The notes under the pieces were generated by a model, which did no database searches, was not told where the DNA came from, and saw nothing but the letters and a program-made list of their open reading frames with translations. A stretch of DNA of 64,000 nt from NCBI GenBank assembly GCA_017533915.1, contig JAFWHX010000001.1, positions 62,001 to 126,000 of the forward strand. Reading direction: 5' to 3'. The position numbers were made by a program, and so were the translations under genes. Shown one piece after another: positions 45,974-55,409 of this stretch; the first letter of the stretch is position 1, and the number at the start of each line of letters is the position of its first letter. Source of the DNA: Eubacterium sp. GTDB taxonomy: Bacteria; Bacillota; Clostridia; Peptostreptococcales; Anaerovoracaceae.

Positions 45974-47227
45974 ATGAAAAAACTGATTGCTTTGATGCTG
46001 GCATTGACAATGGTATTCACACTGACAATGCTGGCAGGATGCGGAAGCCAGGCAGAAGCACCGGCAGAAGAACCAGCTGCTGAAGAGCCTGCAGAAGAGA
46101 CAAAGAGTGATGAAGAGCTCGCTAAAGAATGTGCTGACCTCATCGACGCCATCTATGTTCAGGAATGGACAGAACAGACAGAAGAGCAGTGCAAGGCTGC
46201 GAAGGCTGCATGGGACGCTCTGACAGACGCTCAGAAAGAACTCGTAGAAGGTGAAGAAGCAAGTCCTGACTACTTTGGCGCCGACACAGGCGACGCTTCC
46301 AAGGACGATCCGCTGAATGAAGCTCCTGATAAAGAGAACGAGCTTCTGGTAGTAAGCTTCGGAACATCATTCAACGACAGCAGAGCTGAGGATATCGGCG
46401 GGATCGAGAAGGCTCTCGCAGAAGCAAATCCTGACTGGGCTGTAAGAAGAGCATTCACAGCACAGATCATCATCAACCACGTATTCGCAAGAGACGGCGA
46501 GCAGATCGACAACGTAGACCAGGCTCTCCAGAAGGCTGTCGACGGTGGAGTCAAGAACCTCGTTATCCAGCCGACACACCTGATGCACGGTGCAGAATAT
46601 GATGAGCTCGTAGAAGCTCTCAGCAAGGTCGAGGACAAGTTCGAATCAGTAAAGGTCGCAGAACCACTGCTTGGTGAAGTAGGTAAAGATGCCAAGGAGA
46701 TCAACGCCGATAAGGAAGCTATGGGTAAGGCTCTCGTAGCTGAAGCAGTAGCAAAATCAGATTATGATTCACTTGACGCAGCAGAAGCAGATGGAACAGC
46801 ATTCGTATTCATGGGCCACGGCACATCACACGAAGCAGCTGTAACATATGACCAGATGCAGGCTCAGTTCGAACAGCTCGGTTACAAGAACGTATTCGTA
46901 GGAACAGTTGAAGGCAACCCTGCTGACACAGCTCTCCCAGAGGTCAAGAAGGCTGTAGAAGCTGCTGGATACAAGAAGGTCATCCTTCGTCCGATGATGG
47001 TAGTTGCCGGTGACCATGCTAACAACGATATGGCTGGCGACGAAGAAGGATCATGGTACTATGGATTCGTTAACGGCGGCGACTTCGAGGTGGAAGGAGC
47101 TGACGCACCTGTAGATACAGGCGAGGGATTTGGTGCTGACAACGTTACATGCCAGATCGAAGGACTCGGCAGGATCCCTGACATCCAGAAGATCTATGTA
47201 CAGCACACAGCTGACGCTCTGAAATAA
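45974..47227 (+). CDS. extracytoplasmic CbiK-like cobaltochelatase lipoprotein
   Basis: A 417-residue protein. Signal peptide with lipobox LAGC (Cys23), a Glu/Pro/Ala linker, a ~50-residue helical spacer (about 46-95, with AAKAAWDALTDAQKELV), then a complete CbiK-type class II chelatase domain (about 122-417). The chelatase histidines are present as MGHGT (His282) and AGDHANNDMAGDE (His348). CbiK inserts cobalt (or iron) into sirohydrochlorin in the cytoplasm. An exported, lipid-anchored form is known for periplasmic CbiK of Desulfovibrio. First gene under riboswitch 1. Its substrate outside the cell is unknown. Confidence 0.85.
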   Translation: MKKLIALMLALTMVFTLTMLAGCGSQAEAPAEEPAAEEPAEETKSDEELAKECADLIDAIYVQEWTEQTEEQCKAAKAAWDALTDAQKELVEGEEASPDYFGADTGDASKDDPLNEAPDKENELLVVSFGTSFNDSRAEDIGGIEKALAEANPDWAVRRAFTAQIIINHVFARDGEQIDNVDQALQKAVDGGVKNLVIQPTHLMHGAEYDELVEALSKVEDKFESVKVAEPLLGEVGKDAKEINADKEAMGKALVAEAVAKSDYDSLDAAEADGTAFVFMGHGTSHEAAVTYDQMQAQFEQLGYKNVFVGTVEGNPADTALPEVKKAVEAAGYKKVILRPMMVVAGDHANNDMAGDEEGSWYYGFVNGGDFEVEGADAPVDTGEGFGADNVTCQIEGLGRIPDIQKIYVQHTADALK

Positions 47228-47268
47228 TCTGTTATTATACAAACAGACATCAATTTAATTACTTTACA

Positions 47269-47304
47269 GCTTGTCCCGGGCGGGATATACCGCCCGGGAC
47301 AAGC
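47269..47304 (+). other. perfect 15-bp hairpin between chelatase and NEAT-like genes
   Basis: GCTTGTCCCGGGCGG and CCGCCCGGGACAAGC pair perfectly around GATATA. No U-tract follows, so it is more likely an mRNA stabiliser or processing/partial-termination signal than a full terminator. It may set unequal expression of the two surface proteins. Confidence 0.8.
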
Positions 47305-47334
47305 CATGTGCGCATTACGGAAAGAGTATATAAG

Positions 47335-48159
47335 ATGAAAATGAACAAGAATACCAAAGTATTGTTCGCTTTGATGATGGCGATACTGATAATGATATCT
47401 GCGGCAGGATGCTCAGCAGGAGGAGGCGGAGAAAAAGAGGAGGCTCCAGATCCGGGCATAGAAGACGGTACTTATGTCGTCACCTTCAAATCGAACCATG
47501 CTATGTTCCATGTAAGTGATGCGAACAATGATAAAGGCATACTGACAGTAAAAGACGGCAAGATGACAGTACATGTCAGCCTTCAGTCCAAGAAGATCAT
47601 CAATCTTTTCTACGGGAACAAAGAGGATGCGCAGAAAGACGGGGCAGAACTGATCGAGCCGACTGAAGACACGGTGTACTACGACGATGGGACAACGGCA
47701 GAGGTATACGGCTTCGATGTTCCTGTGCCTGCGCTGGATGAGGAGTTTGACGTTTCAATTCTTGGAACACATGGAAACTGGTATACACACAAAGTCGTGG
47801 TATCGGATCCTGTGCCTGGTGATGACATACACGCCGGATCCGAGATGGACCTTGAGGACGGAGAATATGAAGCTGAGCTCACGCTGGAAGGCGGCACAGG
47901 GCGGGCATCAGTGGAAAGCCCGGCAAAGCTCGTAGTTGAAGACGGCAAGGCGACGCTTACAGTCATCTGGTCGAGCCCGTATTATACGTATATGAAAGTA
48001 GGCGGCAAAGAATACGATCCAGTAAACGAAGACGGAAATTCAACATTTGAGATCCCGGTGACCAAACTTAACGAACCTTTTGAGGTGATCGGGAACTCGA
48101 CTGCGATGAGCGAGCCGCATGAAATAGCATATAAACTGACAGTGTCAGTAAAAGAATAG
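47335..48159 (+). CDS. lipoprotein with two NEAT-like domains
   Basis: A 274-residue protein with lipobox SAAGC (Cys26) and a Gly/Glu linker. Two similar beta domains follow. Domain 1 (44-157) has DGTYVVTFKS, LTVKDGKMTVHVSL and NWYTHKVVV. Domain 2 (174-274) has DGEYEAELT, LVVEDGKATLTV and WSSPYYTYMKVGGKEY. The order DGxY - V-DGK - Y-x-M resembles NEAT heme-binding domains, but I do not see the classic YxxxY heme ligand at the end. A paralogue lies at 57837. ATG 47335 is chosen by signal peptide and the GGAAAGAG site. Possible role: binding a tetrapyrrole or metal at the cell surface. Confidence 0.65.
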   Translation: MKMNKNTKVLFALMMAILIMISAAGCSAGGGGEKEEAPDPGIEDGTYVVTFKSNHAMFHVSDANNDKGILTVKDGKMTVHVSLQSKKIINLFYGNKEDAQKDGAELIEPTEDTVYYDDGTTAEVYGFDVPVPALDEEFDVSILGTHGNWYTHKVVVSDPVPGDDIHAGSEMDLEDGEYEAELTLEGGTGRASVESPAKLVVEDGKATLTVIWSSPYYTYMKVGGKEYDPVNEDGNSTFEIPVTKLNEPFEVIGNSTAMSEPHEIAYKLTVSVKE

Positions 48160-48230
48160 ATAAATTGTTGATAACGGGGTGCCGGATCATGTCCGGTGCC
48201 CTCAATTCAGTTTATAAAGGAGAAAAGAAA

Positions 48231-48932
48231 ATGAGTGAAAAAGGTATTTTCTATGGTGTAAGCATCGGGCCTGGCGACCCTGAACTCATGACTTTGAAAT
48301 CAGTAAAGTGTATCGAGGCATGTGATGTAATAGCAACACCTGAGACACACACAGGTGAAAGACTTGCTCTCAGCATAGCTGAGCAGATAGTCGATATGAA
48401 GGACAAGACGATAGTCCCTCTGTACTTCGAGATGTCAAGAGATGCGGAGAAGGTACATCAGACACACCTGAAAGATGCCGACGCAGTTGAGAAGTACCTT
48501 GCAGAAGGAAAAGACGTCGCGATGCTCAACCTCGGCGACGCTACAGTCTACGGCACATACTGCTATATCATGGACATCCTGAAAGACCGCGGGTACGAAT
48601 GCAGGACGATCGCAGGTGTAACGAGCTTCTGCGCGATCTCGAGCGCTCTCAACATCAGCCTGACGGAGCTGAACGATCCTCTCATCATCGTACCGGGTCA
48701 CGTAGCTGACGAAGTCATGGACATGAGAGGCGTTAAGGTCATCATGAAATCTTACAAAGATCTTCCTGGCGTCATCGAGCAGCTTAAAGAAAGAGACATG
48801 CTCGGCACCAGCGCCATGATCTGCAACTGTGGACTTCCGGATGAGAAGGTCTACACGACACTTGAGGGGTTCGATCCTGAGAAGGAAGAAACAGGATACT
48901 TCGCTACGATCATAGCGAAAACAAAGGCATAA
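48231..48932 (+). CDS. cbiL: cobalt-factor II / precorrin-2 C20-methyltransferase
   Basis: A 233-residue SAM-dependent tetrapyrrole methylase. The N-terminal GVSIGPGDPELMTLKSVK motif is typical of CbiL/CobI, followed by MLNLGDATVYGTYCYI and IAGVTSFCAISSALNI. With CbiK in the same locus, the cobalt-early (anaerobic) pathway applies: it methylates Co-factor II at C20. ATG 48231 follows AAGGAG; the longer open frame upstream is not supported. The other cbi genes are outside the window. Confidence 0.92.
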   Translation: MSEKGIFYGVSIGPGDPELMTLKSVKCIEACDVIATPETHTGERLALSIAEQIVDMKDKTIVPLYFEMSRDAEKVHQTHLKDADAVEKYLAEGKDVAMLNLGDATVYGTYCYIMDILKDRGYECRTIAGVTSFCAISSALNISLTELNDPLIIVPGHVADEVMDMRGVKVIMKSYKDLPGVIEQLKERDMLGTSAMICNCGLPDEKVYTTLEGFDPEKEETGYFATIIAKTKA

Positions 48933-48977
48933 GTGTGTAAAAGGGCACACCGCCCGGAAACACACAAGGAGGCAGAA

Positions 48978-50621
48978 ATGCATTGCATAAGCGTTACATA
49001 TAAGAAAGCTCCGGTCGAGGTCCGCGAAAAGTTCGCGTGGTCGAACCGTGAGATAGACAGGCTTCAGAATGAGCAGCAGGTGCTGGATTCTGAGTACGGC
49101 ATGGTCGTGATCTCCACCTGCAACAGGAGCGAGATCTATTTCTCGTCTGACATCGGTATGGATGCTATGCGCGGGCTGGTAAAAAAATATAAAGGTGTGG
49201 ACGACGACCTGTACGACGAATATGCGGATGAGTATCTGGACGAGGATGCTGCCAAGCATCTGTTCGAAGTCACGTCAGGTATGGATTCAATGGTGCTCGG
49301 CGAAGACGAGGTCCAGCGCCAGGTGAAAGACGCGTACCAGTTCGCACATGAACTGGGCAAAACAGGACTTGAACTGAATATGCTCTTTCAGGGTGCGCTT
49401 CGCTGCTCGCGTACGATCAAAGCCGGAACTGATATCAAATATCTTCCGGTCTCCATCGGAACTCTTACAGCTAACTACGCCGCTGAATTTGCGAATAAGC
49501 TCGGAAGAAAAGCAAACGTGCTCATGCTAGGGGCGAGCGGAAAGATCGGATCGGTAGTCGTGAAAGACATGCTCGACCTCGGATGTTTCAACATGTACTG
49601 CACCAGAAGGTCGCATCATCTGGATTTTGATGATGAGAACTGCGACAGTAAGATGACCGTTATTGACTATGACGACAGATACAGCCTCGTAAACGACGCT
49701 GACATAATAATAAGCGCTACCAAGAGTCCGCACTGTGTAATTAAAAAAGAGCCGTTTGAAGCGAACATAAGCGACAATAAAGAGCGCCTCATGATCGACC
49801 TCGCAATCCCAAGGGACATCGAGCCGGAGGTCGCAGAAGTAGAGGGCGTGAAGCTCTACGATATCGACTTCATCAAGAACATGGCGGAGGAGAACAACCG
49901 GAAGAAGGCTGAACTCCGGAAAGAAATGGATAAGATCGTTGACAAGGTCTACGGCGAAGTGAAAGAAGATTTCGGCTTCAGCCTCCTTATGGCTGAGAAG
50001 AAAGAGCTCCTTGACAAAGACCCTGATCTCAGGAAGAAAGTATACAAAATGCGCTCGGAGAGCTCTCTGGATGAGATAAGGAGCCTTATCGAAGCTCACG
50101 AGTTCTCAGAGAAGAATGAAGGCGCCCGCTCTGTGGAGAACCCTGGATACTTCCCGCTGATGATCGACCTATCCGGAAAGCGCGTACTCGTTGTCGGCGC
50201 AGGCCAGGCCGCGAAGTACAAGATCAGATCTCTTGCTGAAGCTGGAGCGGATCTTACAGTGATCGCGCCTTCGCTCTCGCCGGAAGCTGAAGGATATGAA
50301 GACAGAGTGCATTTCCTTAAAAAAGCGTATAAAGCCGGCGAGGCTTCGGGTTTTGATATAGTAGTCGCCGCGACGAATGACAGTACAGTGAACGACAGAG
50401 TACTGTATGATGCGAAAAAGGCCGGCGCGATCGTATGCTCGGCAGAGAAGCCGAAGACAGGGGACTTCATATTTCCGGCAGTGCTGAGAAAGAAGGACTA
50501 CCAGGTCGCCATATCGACGGAAGGCGCAGATCCGCACGCAGCCAAGCAGCTTAAGCAGAGGATCGCAGCAGGTCTCGAGGATGAGCTTTCGGACATGGTG
50601 GAGGTAAAGAATGCAAAATAG
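48978..50621 (+). CDS. hemA: glutamyl-tRNA reductase fused to precorrin-2 dehydrogenase (HemA-Met8/SirC)
   Basis: A 547-residue fusion. Residues 1-~380 are glutamyl-tRNA reductase: catalytic Cys48 in VISTCNRSEIY, GMDSMVLGEDEVQRQVKDAY, and an NADPH-binding domain with MLGASGKIGSVV. Residues ~390-547 are a Met8/CysG-N-like NAD-dependent dehydrogenase (VLVVGAGQAAKYK, VVAATNDSTVND, FIFPAVLRKKDYQVAISTEG) that oxidises precorrin-2 to sirohydrochlorin. One polypeptide thus holds the first step and a branch step of the pathway. ATG 48978 follows AAGGAGG. It overlaps hemC by 11 bases. Confidence 0.92.
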   Translation: MHCISVTYKKAPVEVREKFAWSNREIDRLQNEQQVLDSEYGMVVISTCNRSEIYFSSDIGMDAMRGLVKKYKGVDDDLYDEYADEYLDEDAAKHLFEVTSGMDSMVLGEDEVQRQVKDAYQFAHELGKTGLELNMLFQGALRCSRTIKAGTDIKYLPVSIGTLTANYAAEFANKLGRKANVLMLGASGKIGSVVVKDMLDLGCFNMYCTRRSHHLDFDDENCDSKMTVIDYDDRYSLVNDADIIISATKSPHCVIKKEPFEANISDNKERLMIDLAIPRDIEPEVAEVEGVKLYDIDFIKNMAEENNRKKAELRKEMDKIVDKVYGEVKEDFGFSLLMAEKKELLDKDPDLRKKVYKMRSESSLDEIRSLIEAHEFSEKNEGARSVENPGYFPLMIDLSGKRVLVVGAGQAAKYKIRSLAEAGADLTVIAPSLSPEAEGYEDRVHFLKKAYKAGEASGFDIVVAATNDSTVNDRVLYDAKKAGAIVCSAEKPKTGDFIFPAVLRKKDYQVAISTEGADPHAAKQLKQRIAAGLEDELSDMVEVKNAK

Positions 50622-51516
50622 AGTTATACGTATAGGCTCAAGGGAGAGCCTCCTTGCCCAGGCTCAGACGGATATGGTGATATCTGAGCTTAATGAGCTC
50701 GGGTACGAGTGCGAGAAGGTGTTGTTCAAGACTACAGGCGACAAGATGCTGGACAGGCCGCTTCGCGATTTCGGAGGAAAGGCTGTCTTCGTAACAGAGA
50801 TAGAGGATTCGCTTCTTGCGGGCGATATAGACATAGCGGTACACAGTGCCAAGGATATGCCCGGCGAGCTTGCAGACGGACTGGGTATAGCTGCCTGCCT
50901 CCCGAGAGAGGACGTGCACGATGTGCTCGTGACGAGGAAGGGCACACAGAAAGAAGATATACACGTGCTCGGAACGAGCAGCCTCAGGAGGCAGTGCCAG
51001 GTAGACAGATATCTTAACGAAGTAGAGGTAAAAGACCTCCGCGGCAACGTGCCGACCAGGATAAATAAACTCAAGGCGGGCGAATATGACGCCATCATCC
51101 TCGCCGCAGCGGGGATCAGAAGGCTCGGCATCGACAAGGATCCTGAGCTCAATTACGAATATATAGATTTTGATGATTCGATACCGGCTGCAGGACAGGG
51201 GATCATCGCGATCGAGAGCAGAGAATCGGGAGAGATCCACGACATCGCAGCCCGGCTGAACAGGCCGGACTCCATGACACGTCTCATGACAGAAAGAGCC
51301 TTCATGCGCGCTATCGGCGCAGACTGCCACGACGCGGTCGCCGCTTATTCCGAGCTTGAAGATGGTGAGATAAAGCTCCGCGTCATGAAATACATAGACG
51401 ATAAATGCGTCGTCTTCAGTGCTGACGCGCAGGAAGACAAGGGCATACAGCTCGCAGAGGATCTTGGCGAGAAGATGCTCAAAGCAGAACAGGGACAGGA
51501 CACCCAGGAGGAATAA
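50611..51516 (+). CDS. hemC: porphobilinogen deaminase (hydroxymethylbilane synthase)
   Basis: A 301-residue enzyme that joins four porphobilinogens into hydroxymethylbilane. Motifs: IRIGSRESLLAQAQTD, DIAVHSAKDMPGELADG, LGTSSLRRQCQ, and the cofactor cysteine Cys239 in GADCHDAVAAYSE. The start lies inside the 3' end of hemA; the cobA-hemD ATG abuts the hemC stop. Confidence 0.95.
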   Translation: MQNRVIRIGSRESLLAQAQTDMVISELNELGYECEKVLFKTTGDKMLDRPLRDFGGKAVFVTEIEDSLLAGDIDIAVHSAKDMPGELADGLGIAACLPREDVHDVLVTRKGTQKEDIHVLGTSSLRRQCQVDRYLNEVEVKDLRGNVPTRINKLKAGEYDAIILAAAGIRRLGIDKDPELNYEYIDFDDSIPAAGQGIIAIESRESGEIHDIAARLNRPDSMTRLMTERAFMRAIGADCHDAVAAYSELEDGEIKLRVMKYIDDKCVVFSADAQEDKGIQLAEDLGEKMLKAEQGQDTQEE

Positions 51517-53013
51517 ATGAGTAAAGTATATCTTATAGGAGCGGGACCGGGGGATCCGGAGCTGGTAACACTGAAGGCTCTCCGTCTCGTCAGGGAAGCT
51601 GACGCGGTGATCTACGACAGCCTTATCCCACATGAGATACTGGATGAGGCAGGAAGTGACGCTGAGCTGATCGACGTCGGTAAGCGCATGGGAAGAGAAT
51701 ATAAGACGCAGGACGTGATCAACGACCTCATCGTTGAGACTGCGGGGAAATATGACAGAGTAGTCCGCCTGAAGGGCGGAGACCCGTTCGTCTTCGGACG
51801 CGGCGGCGAAGAAGCCATCGCGCTTGAAGAGGCCGGGATCGATTATGAAGTGATCCCTGGCGTGACATCTGCGGTATCTGTTCCTGAGCATGCAGGGATC
51901 CCTGTGACGCACAGAAAAGAAGCAAGAAGCTTCACCGTTATAACCGGGCATACAGCTGCAGGGAGCGAGATCGATTACAGCGCATTTTCGAATATCGACG
52001 GAACGCTCGTTTTCCTGATGGGCCTGAATAACATACCTAATATCAGAGACGGCCTTATCAGAGGCGGAATGGACCCGGAAATGCCGGCTGCTGTGATCTC
52101 ATCGGGATTCGCCGTAAACGAGAAGACCGTGAGAGGTAAGCTTTCCGACATAGAGGCGAAAGTGAAAGAGGCAGGTCTGGTGTCGCCTGCTATCATCGTG
52201 GTCGGAAAAGTGACGGAGCATGATTTCTCGGGGCGTAAAGGCAGGTTGACCAGGATCGGCATAGTCGGAACTGACGCGTTCACAGGCCGTATGGCTGAAA
52301 GGCTTGAGCAGTCAGGCGCCGGCGCGGTCGTTAAGCAGGCTGTCCGCGTGAAGCTCAAAAAGGAAGAAGAAGGAGTCAAAGCGCTAAAAGAGGCGCTGAA
52401 CGATATAGAAAAGTACGGCTATGTGCTGTTCGCAAGCCAGAACGCGATCGACATGTTCTTTGACGCGGCAGATGAAGAGAAGATCGACAGACGGCGTTTT
52501 GCCGGACTCAAGATGGCTGTAGTCGGAGGATCGACAGCAAAATGGCTGAGGAAGTACGGCTACGACGCCGACATCGTGCCAGAGGACTACACTGTAGAAG
52601 CGCTCGCCGGACAAATGGCAGAAGAGCTCGAGACTGAAGCAGCTGAGTCAGGAGTCATGAATAAAGTTCTTGCGATACGTGCGGTGAAGGGTAACGAGAT
52701 ACTCTACAAAGTGTTCGACGAGAGAAAGATACCTTACGACAAGGTGATGCTGTACGATTCAGCAGGAGAGCAGGTCATGTCCGCTGATGAGATCGCAAGC
52801 CTCGACTGGCTCATTTTCGGGAGCGGTTCAGGCGTCGATGTGTTCTTCAGCGAGATGGAGAAGGCGGGTATAAAGATCCCGTCAGGCGTGAAGTTCGCCT
52901 GTATCGGAGGTCCGACCGCTGACGCGCTCGCCAGACACGGATATGGAGCGGCGATCTCCGCAGAGAAGCACACAGCAGCAGAGCTCGCAAAGCTCGTAGC
53001 AGAACAGATATGA
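51517..53013 (+). CDS. cobA-hemD: uroporphyrinogen-III C-methyltransferase / uroporphyrinogen-III synthase fusion
   Basis: A 498-residue fusion. Residues 1-~245 are SUMT (CobA): VYLIGAGPGDPELVTLKALR, RLKGGDPFVFGRGGEEA and GVTSAVSVPEHAGIPVTHR. Residues ~250-498 are the two-lobed HemD uroporphyrinogen-III synthase (LFASQNAIDMFF, LDWLIFGSGSGVDVFF). It cyclises hydroxymethylbilane and then methylates uroporphyrinogen III to precorrin-2. This fusion is common in Clostridia. The ribosome site is AGGAGGAA, and it is in the same operon as hemC. Confidence 0.94.
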   Translation: MSKVYLIGAGPGDPELVTLKALRLVREADAVIYDSLIPHEILDEAGSDAELIDVGKRMGREYKTQDVINDLIVETAGKYDRVVRLKGGDPFVFGRGGEEAIALEEAGIDYEVIPGVTSAVSVPEHAGIPVTHRKEARSFTVITGHTAAGSEIDYSAFSNIDGTLVFLMGLNNIPNIRDGLIRGGMDPEMPAAVISSGFAVNEKTVRGKLSDIEAKVKEAGLVSPAIIVVGKVTEHDFSGRKGRLTRIGIVGTDAFTGRMAERLEQSGAGAVVKQAVRVKLKKEEEGVKALKEALNDIEKYGYVLFASQNAIDMFFDAADEEKIDRRRFAGLKMAVVGGSTAKWLRKYGYDADIVPEDYTVEALAGQMAEELETEAAESGVMNKVLAIRAVKGNEILYKVFDERKIPYDKVMLYDSAGEQVMSADEIASLDWLIFGSGSGVDVFFSEMEKAGIKIPSGVKFACIGGPTADALARHGYGAAISAEKHTAAELAKLVAEQI

Positions 53014-53097
53014 TCACGATCCGGACCTGAACAGGTACCGGAGCAGAAGATAATTATTACAATATATATAATATCGACGAAGAAAGGAATGAAAGCC

Positions 53098-54066
53098 ATG
53101 ATCACAAGACAGAGAAGGTTAAGGTCAAGCGAGGCGATAAGGCGCCTCGTGAGAGAGACGAGGTTATCAGTTGATGAGCTGATATACCCGATTTTTGTTG
53201 TAGAGGGTGAAAACATAAAGAACCCTATCGATTCTATGCCGGGCATCTATCAGTATTCGATCGACAGGATCGACGAGGAGCTCGACAGAGTGGTCGAGAG
53301 CGGAGTCAGATGGATCCTGATCTTTGGAGTTCCGGCACACAAGGATGAAGTCGGGAGCGAAGCATATAACGAGCAGGGCATCACACAGCGCGCCATCCGC
53401 CACATAAAGGAGCATGCTCCAGAGCTCATGGTGGTGGCAGACGTATGCCTGTGCGAATATACATCGCACGGCCACTGCGGGCTGATCAAAGACGGTATCA
53501 TCCTCAACGACGAGACTTTGCCGCTGCTGGCTAAAGCGGCCGTAACGCTCGCGGATGCCGGTGCGGATATGATCGCACCGTCGGATATGATGGACGGAAG
53601 AGTCGCGGCGATAAGGGCTGCGCTTGACGAGAGCGGACACACCAATACGCCGATCATGTCGTACAGCACCAAATTCGCTTCTGCGTACTATTCACCGTTC
53701 AGAGACGCCGCACATTCGGCGCCGCAGTTCGGAGACAGGAAGACATACCAGATGGATCATCATAATGGACGCGAGGCGGTCCGCGAGTCGATGCTCGATG
53801 TTGATGAGGGAGCAGACATCGTAATGGTGAAACCGGCTCTCGCGTTCCTCGACGTCGTAAAGGAAGTCTCCTGGAACGTTGATATTCCTCTGGCTGCATA
53901 TAATGTCAGCGGTGAGTACTCCATGGTCAAAGCGGCCGCGGCGAACGGATGGATCGACGAGAAGCGTATCGTCATGGAGAATATGATCGCGATCAAAAGA
54001 GCCGGCGCAGATATCATCATCACGTACCATGCTCTTGATGTAGCGAAATGGCTGAAAGACGAATAG
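53098..54066 (+). CDS. hemB: delta-aminolevulinate dehydratase (porphobilinogen synthase)
   Basis: A 322-residue enzyme condensing two ALA molecules. The zinc cysteines are C117, C119 and C127 (VCLCEYTSHGHC), and the Schiff-base lysines are Lys192 (YSTKFASAYYSPFRDAA) and Lys245 (MVKPAL). It is therefore the zinc-dependent type. ATG 53098 has AAAGGA nine bases upstream; ATG 53089 is an alternative start but too close to the site. Confidence 0.95.
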   Translation: MITRQRRLRSSEAIRRLVRETRLSVDELIYPIFVVEGENIKNPIDSMPGIYQYSIDRIDEELDRVVESGVRWILIFGVPAHKDEVGSEAYNEQGITQRAIRHIKEHAPELMVVADVCLCEYTSHGHCGLIKDGIILNDETLPLLAKAAVTLADAGADMIAPSDMMDGRVAAIRAALDESGHTNTPIMSYSTKFASAYYSPFRDAAHSAPQFGDRKTYQMDHHNGREAVRESMLDVDEGADIVMVKPALAFLDVVKEVSWNVDIPLAAYNVSGEYSMVKAAAANGWIDEKRIVMENMIAIKRAGADIIITYHALDVAKWLKDE

Positions 54067-54115
54067 GAGCGGAATCTTTTAGGCAGCAGCAGCTGCCGCA
54101 TGATCGAAAGAGAGT

Positions 54116-55393
54116 ATGAACATGAAGCATGAAAGATCATCGGAGCTCTTTGAGCTCTCCAAGAAATATATACCGGGCGGCGTGAACTCACCGGTAAGAG
54201 CATTCCGCGCTGTAGGATGCGATCCTGTCTTTATCGATCACGGTAAAGGAGACCGCGTATTTGACGTGGACGGTAATGAATATATCGATTATGTAACATC
54301 GTGGGGACCGCTGATCCTCGGGCACGCAAATGAGATGGTGCTGGAAGCCGTATCAAAGGCAGCCGCAAAAGGGCTCACGTTCGGAGCTCCTACAGGTGTC
54401 GAATATGAAGTCGCAGAACTGATCACAGAAATGATCCCTTCGATAGAAAAGATCAGGATGGTCAACAGCGGGACCGAGGCAGTCATGAGTGCGATCAGAG
54501 TCGCGAGAGGATATACCGGCCGCGACTATATTGTCAAGTTCATCGGCTGCTATCACGGCCACAGTGACGGCCTTCTCGTCAAGGCAGGATCTGGCGCGAT
54601 GACAGAATCAAAACCAGACAGCGCAGGCGTCCCTTCGGGATATGCAGAGTACACGCTGCTTGCAGATTACAATGACCTTGACTCGGTACAGAAGCTTTTT
54701 GACGAATATAAGGATAAGATCGCGGCAGTAGTTGTCGAGCCTGTCGCGGCGAACATGGGAGTCGTACCTCCTCTTCCTGGATTCCTGGAAGGCCTTCGCA
54801 GGATCACAGAAGAAAACGACGCGCTCCTGATCTTTGACGAAGTCATCACGGGATTCAGGCTGGCGGCTGGTGGAGCTCAGCAGCTCTACGGGATCCAGGC
54901 GGACATAACGACGCTGGGGAAGATCATCGGCGGCGGAATGCCGGTAGGAGCATATGGCGGACGTAAGGAGATCATGGATAAGGTCGCGCCTACAGGATCT
55001 GTATACCAGGCAGGAACACTGTCAGGTAATCCGGTAGCCATGACAGCCGGCCTCACGACGCTCAGGACTCTCAAAGACAATCCTGGCATCTATGAGAGAC
55101 TCGAAGCAAAAGGAGCAAAGCTTGAGGCTGCGTACAAAGCGAAGTTCGGAGACAGAGCGTGTGTCAACAGGGTCGGCTCCATCATGAGCGCGTTCTTTAC
55201 GCCGGAGAAAGTCATCGACTACGATACAGCGGTAACAAGCAATACGGAAGCATTCGGAAGATATTTCCGCTATATGCTCGAGAACGGCATCTATATCGCC
55301 CCGTCGCAGTTCGAGGCCATGTTCATGTCAGACGCACTGACAGATGAAGACGTAGATAGAACTATCGAAGTATTGAATGGATATGAACTGTAA
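54116..55393 (+). CDS. hemL: glutamate-1-semialdehyde 2,1-aminomutase
   Basis: A 425-residue PLP enzyme that makes ALA from glutamate-1-semialdehyde. Motifs: [51 protein letters not shown], and the PLP lysine Lys269 in [17 protein letters not shown]. With HemA it gives the C5 route to ALA. The operon continues 16 bases later with an ABC transporter. Confidence 0.95.
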   Translation: MNMKHERSSELFELSKKYIPGGVNSPVRAFRAVGCDPVFIDHGKGDRVFDVDGNEYIDYVTSWGPLILGHANEMVLEAVSKAAAKGLTFGAPTGVEYEVAELITEMIPSIEKIRMVNSGTEAVMSAIRVARGYTGRDYIVKFIGCYHGHSDGLLVKAGSGAMTESKPDSAGVPSGYAEYTLLADYNDLDSVQKLFDEYKDKIAAVVVEPVAANMGVVPPLPGFLEGLRRITEENDALLIFDEVITGFRLAAGGAQQLYGIQADITTLGKIIGGGMPVGAYGGRKEIMDKVAPTGSVYQAGTLSGNPVAMTAGLTTLRTLKDNPGIYERLEAKGAKLEAAYKAKFGDRACVNRVGSIMSAFFTPEKVIDYDTAVTSNTEAFGRYFRYMLENGIYIAPSQFEAMFMSDALTDEDVDRTIEVLNGYEL

Positions 55394-55409
55394 CGGAAGG
55401 AACGTATAA

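Noticed and set aside
50638-51951. 437-codon minus-strand open frame
   Set aside because: Antisense to hemC and cobA-hemD, both firmly identified.
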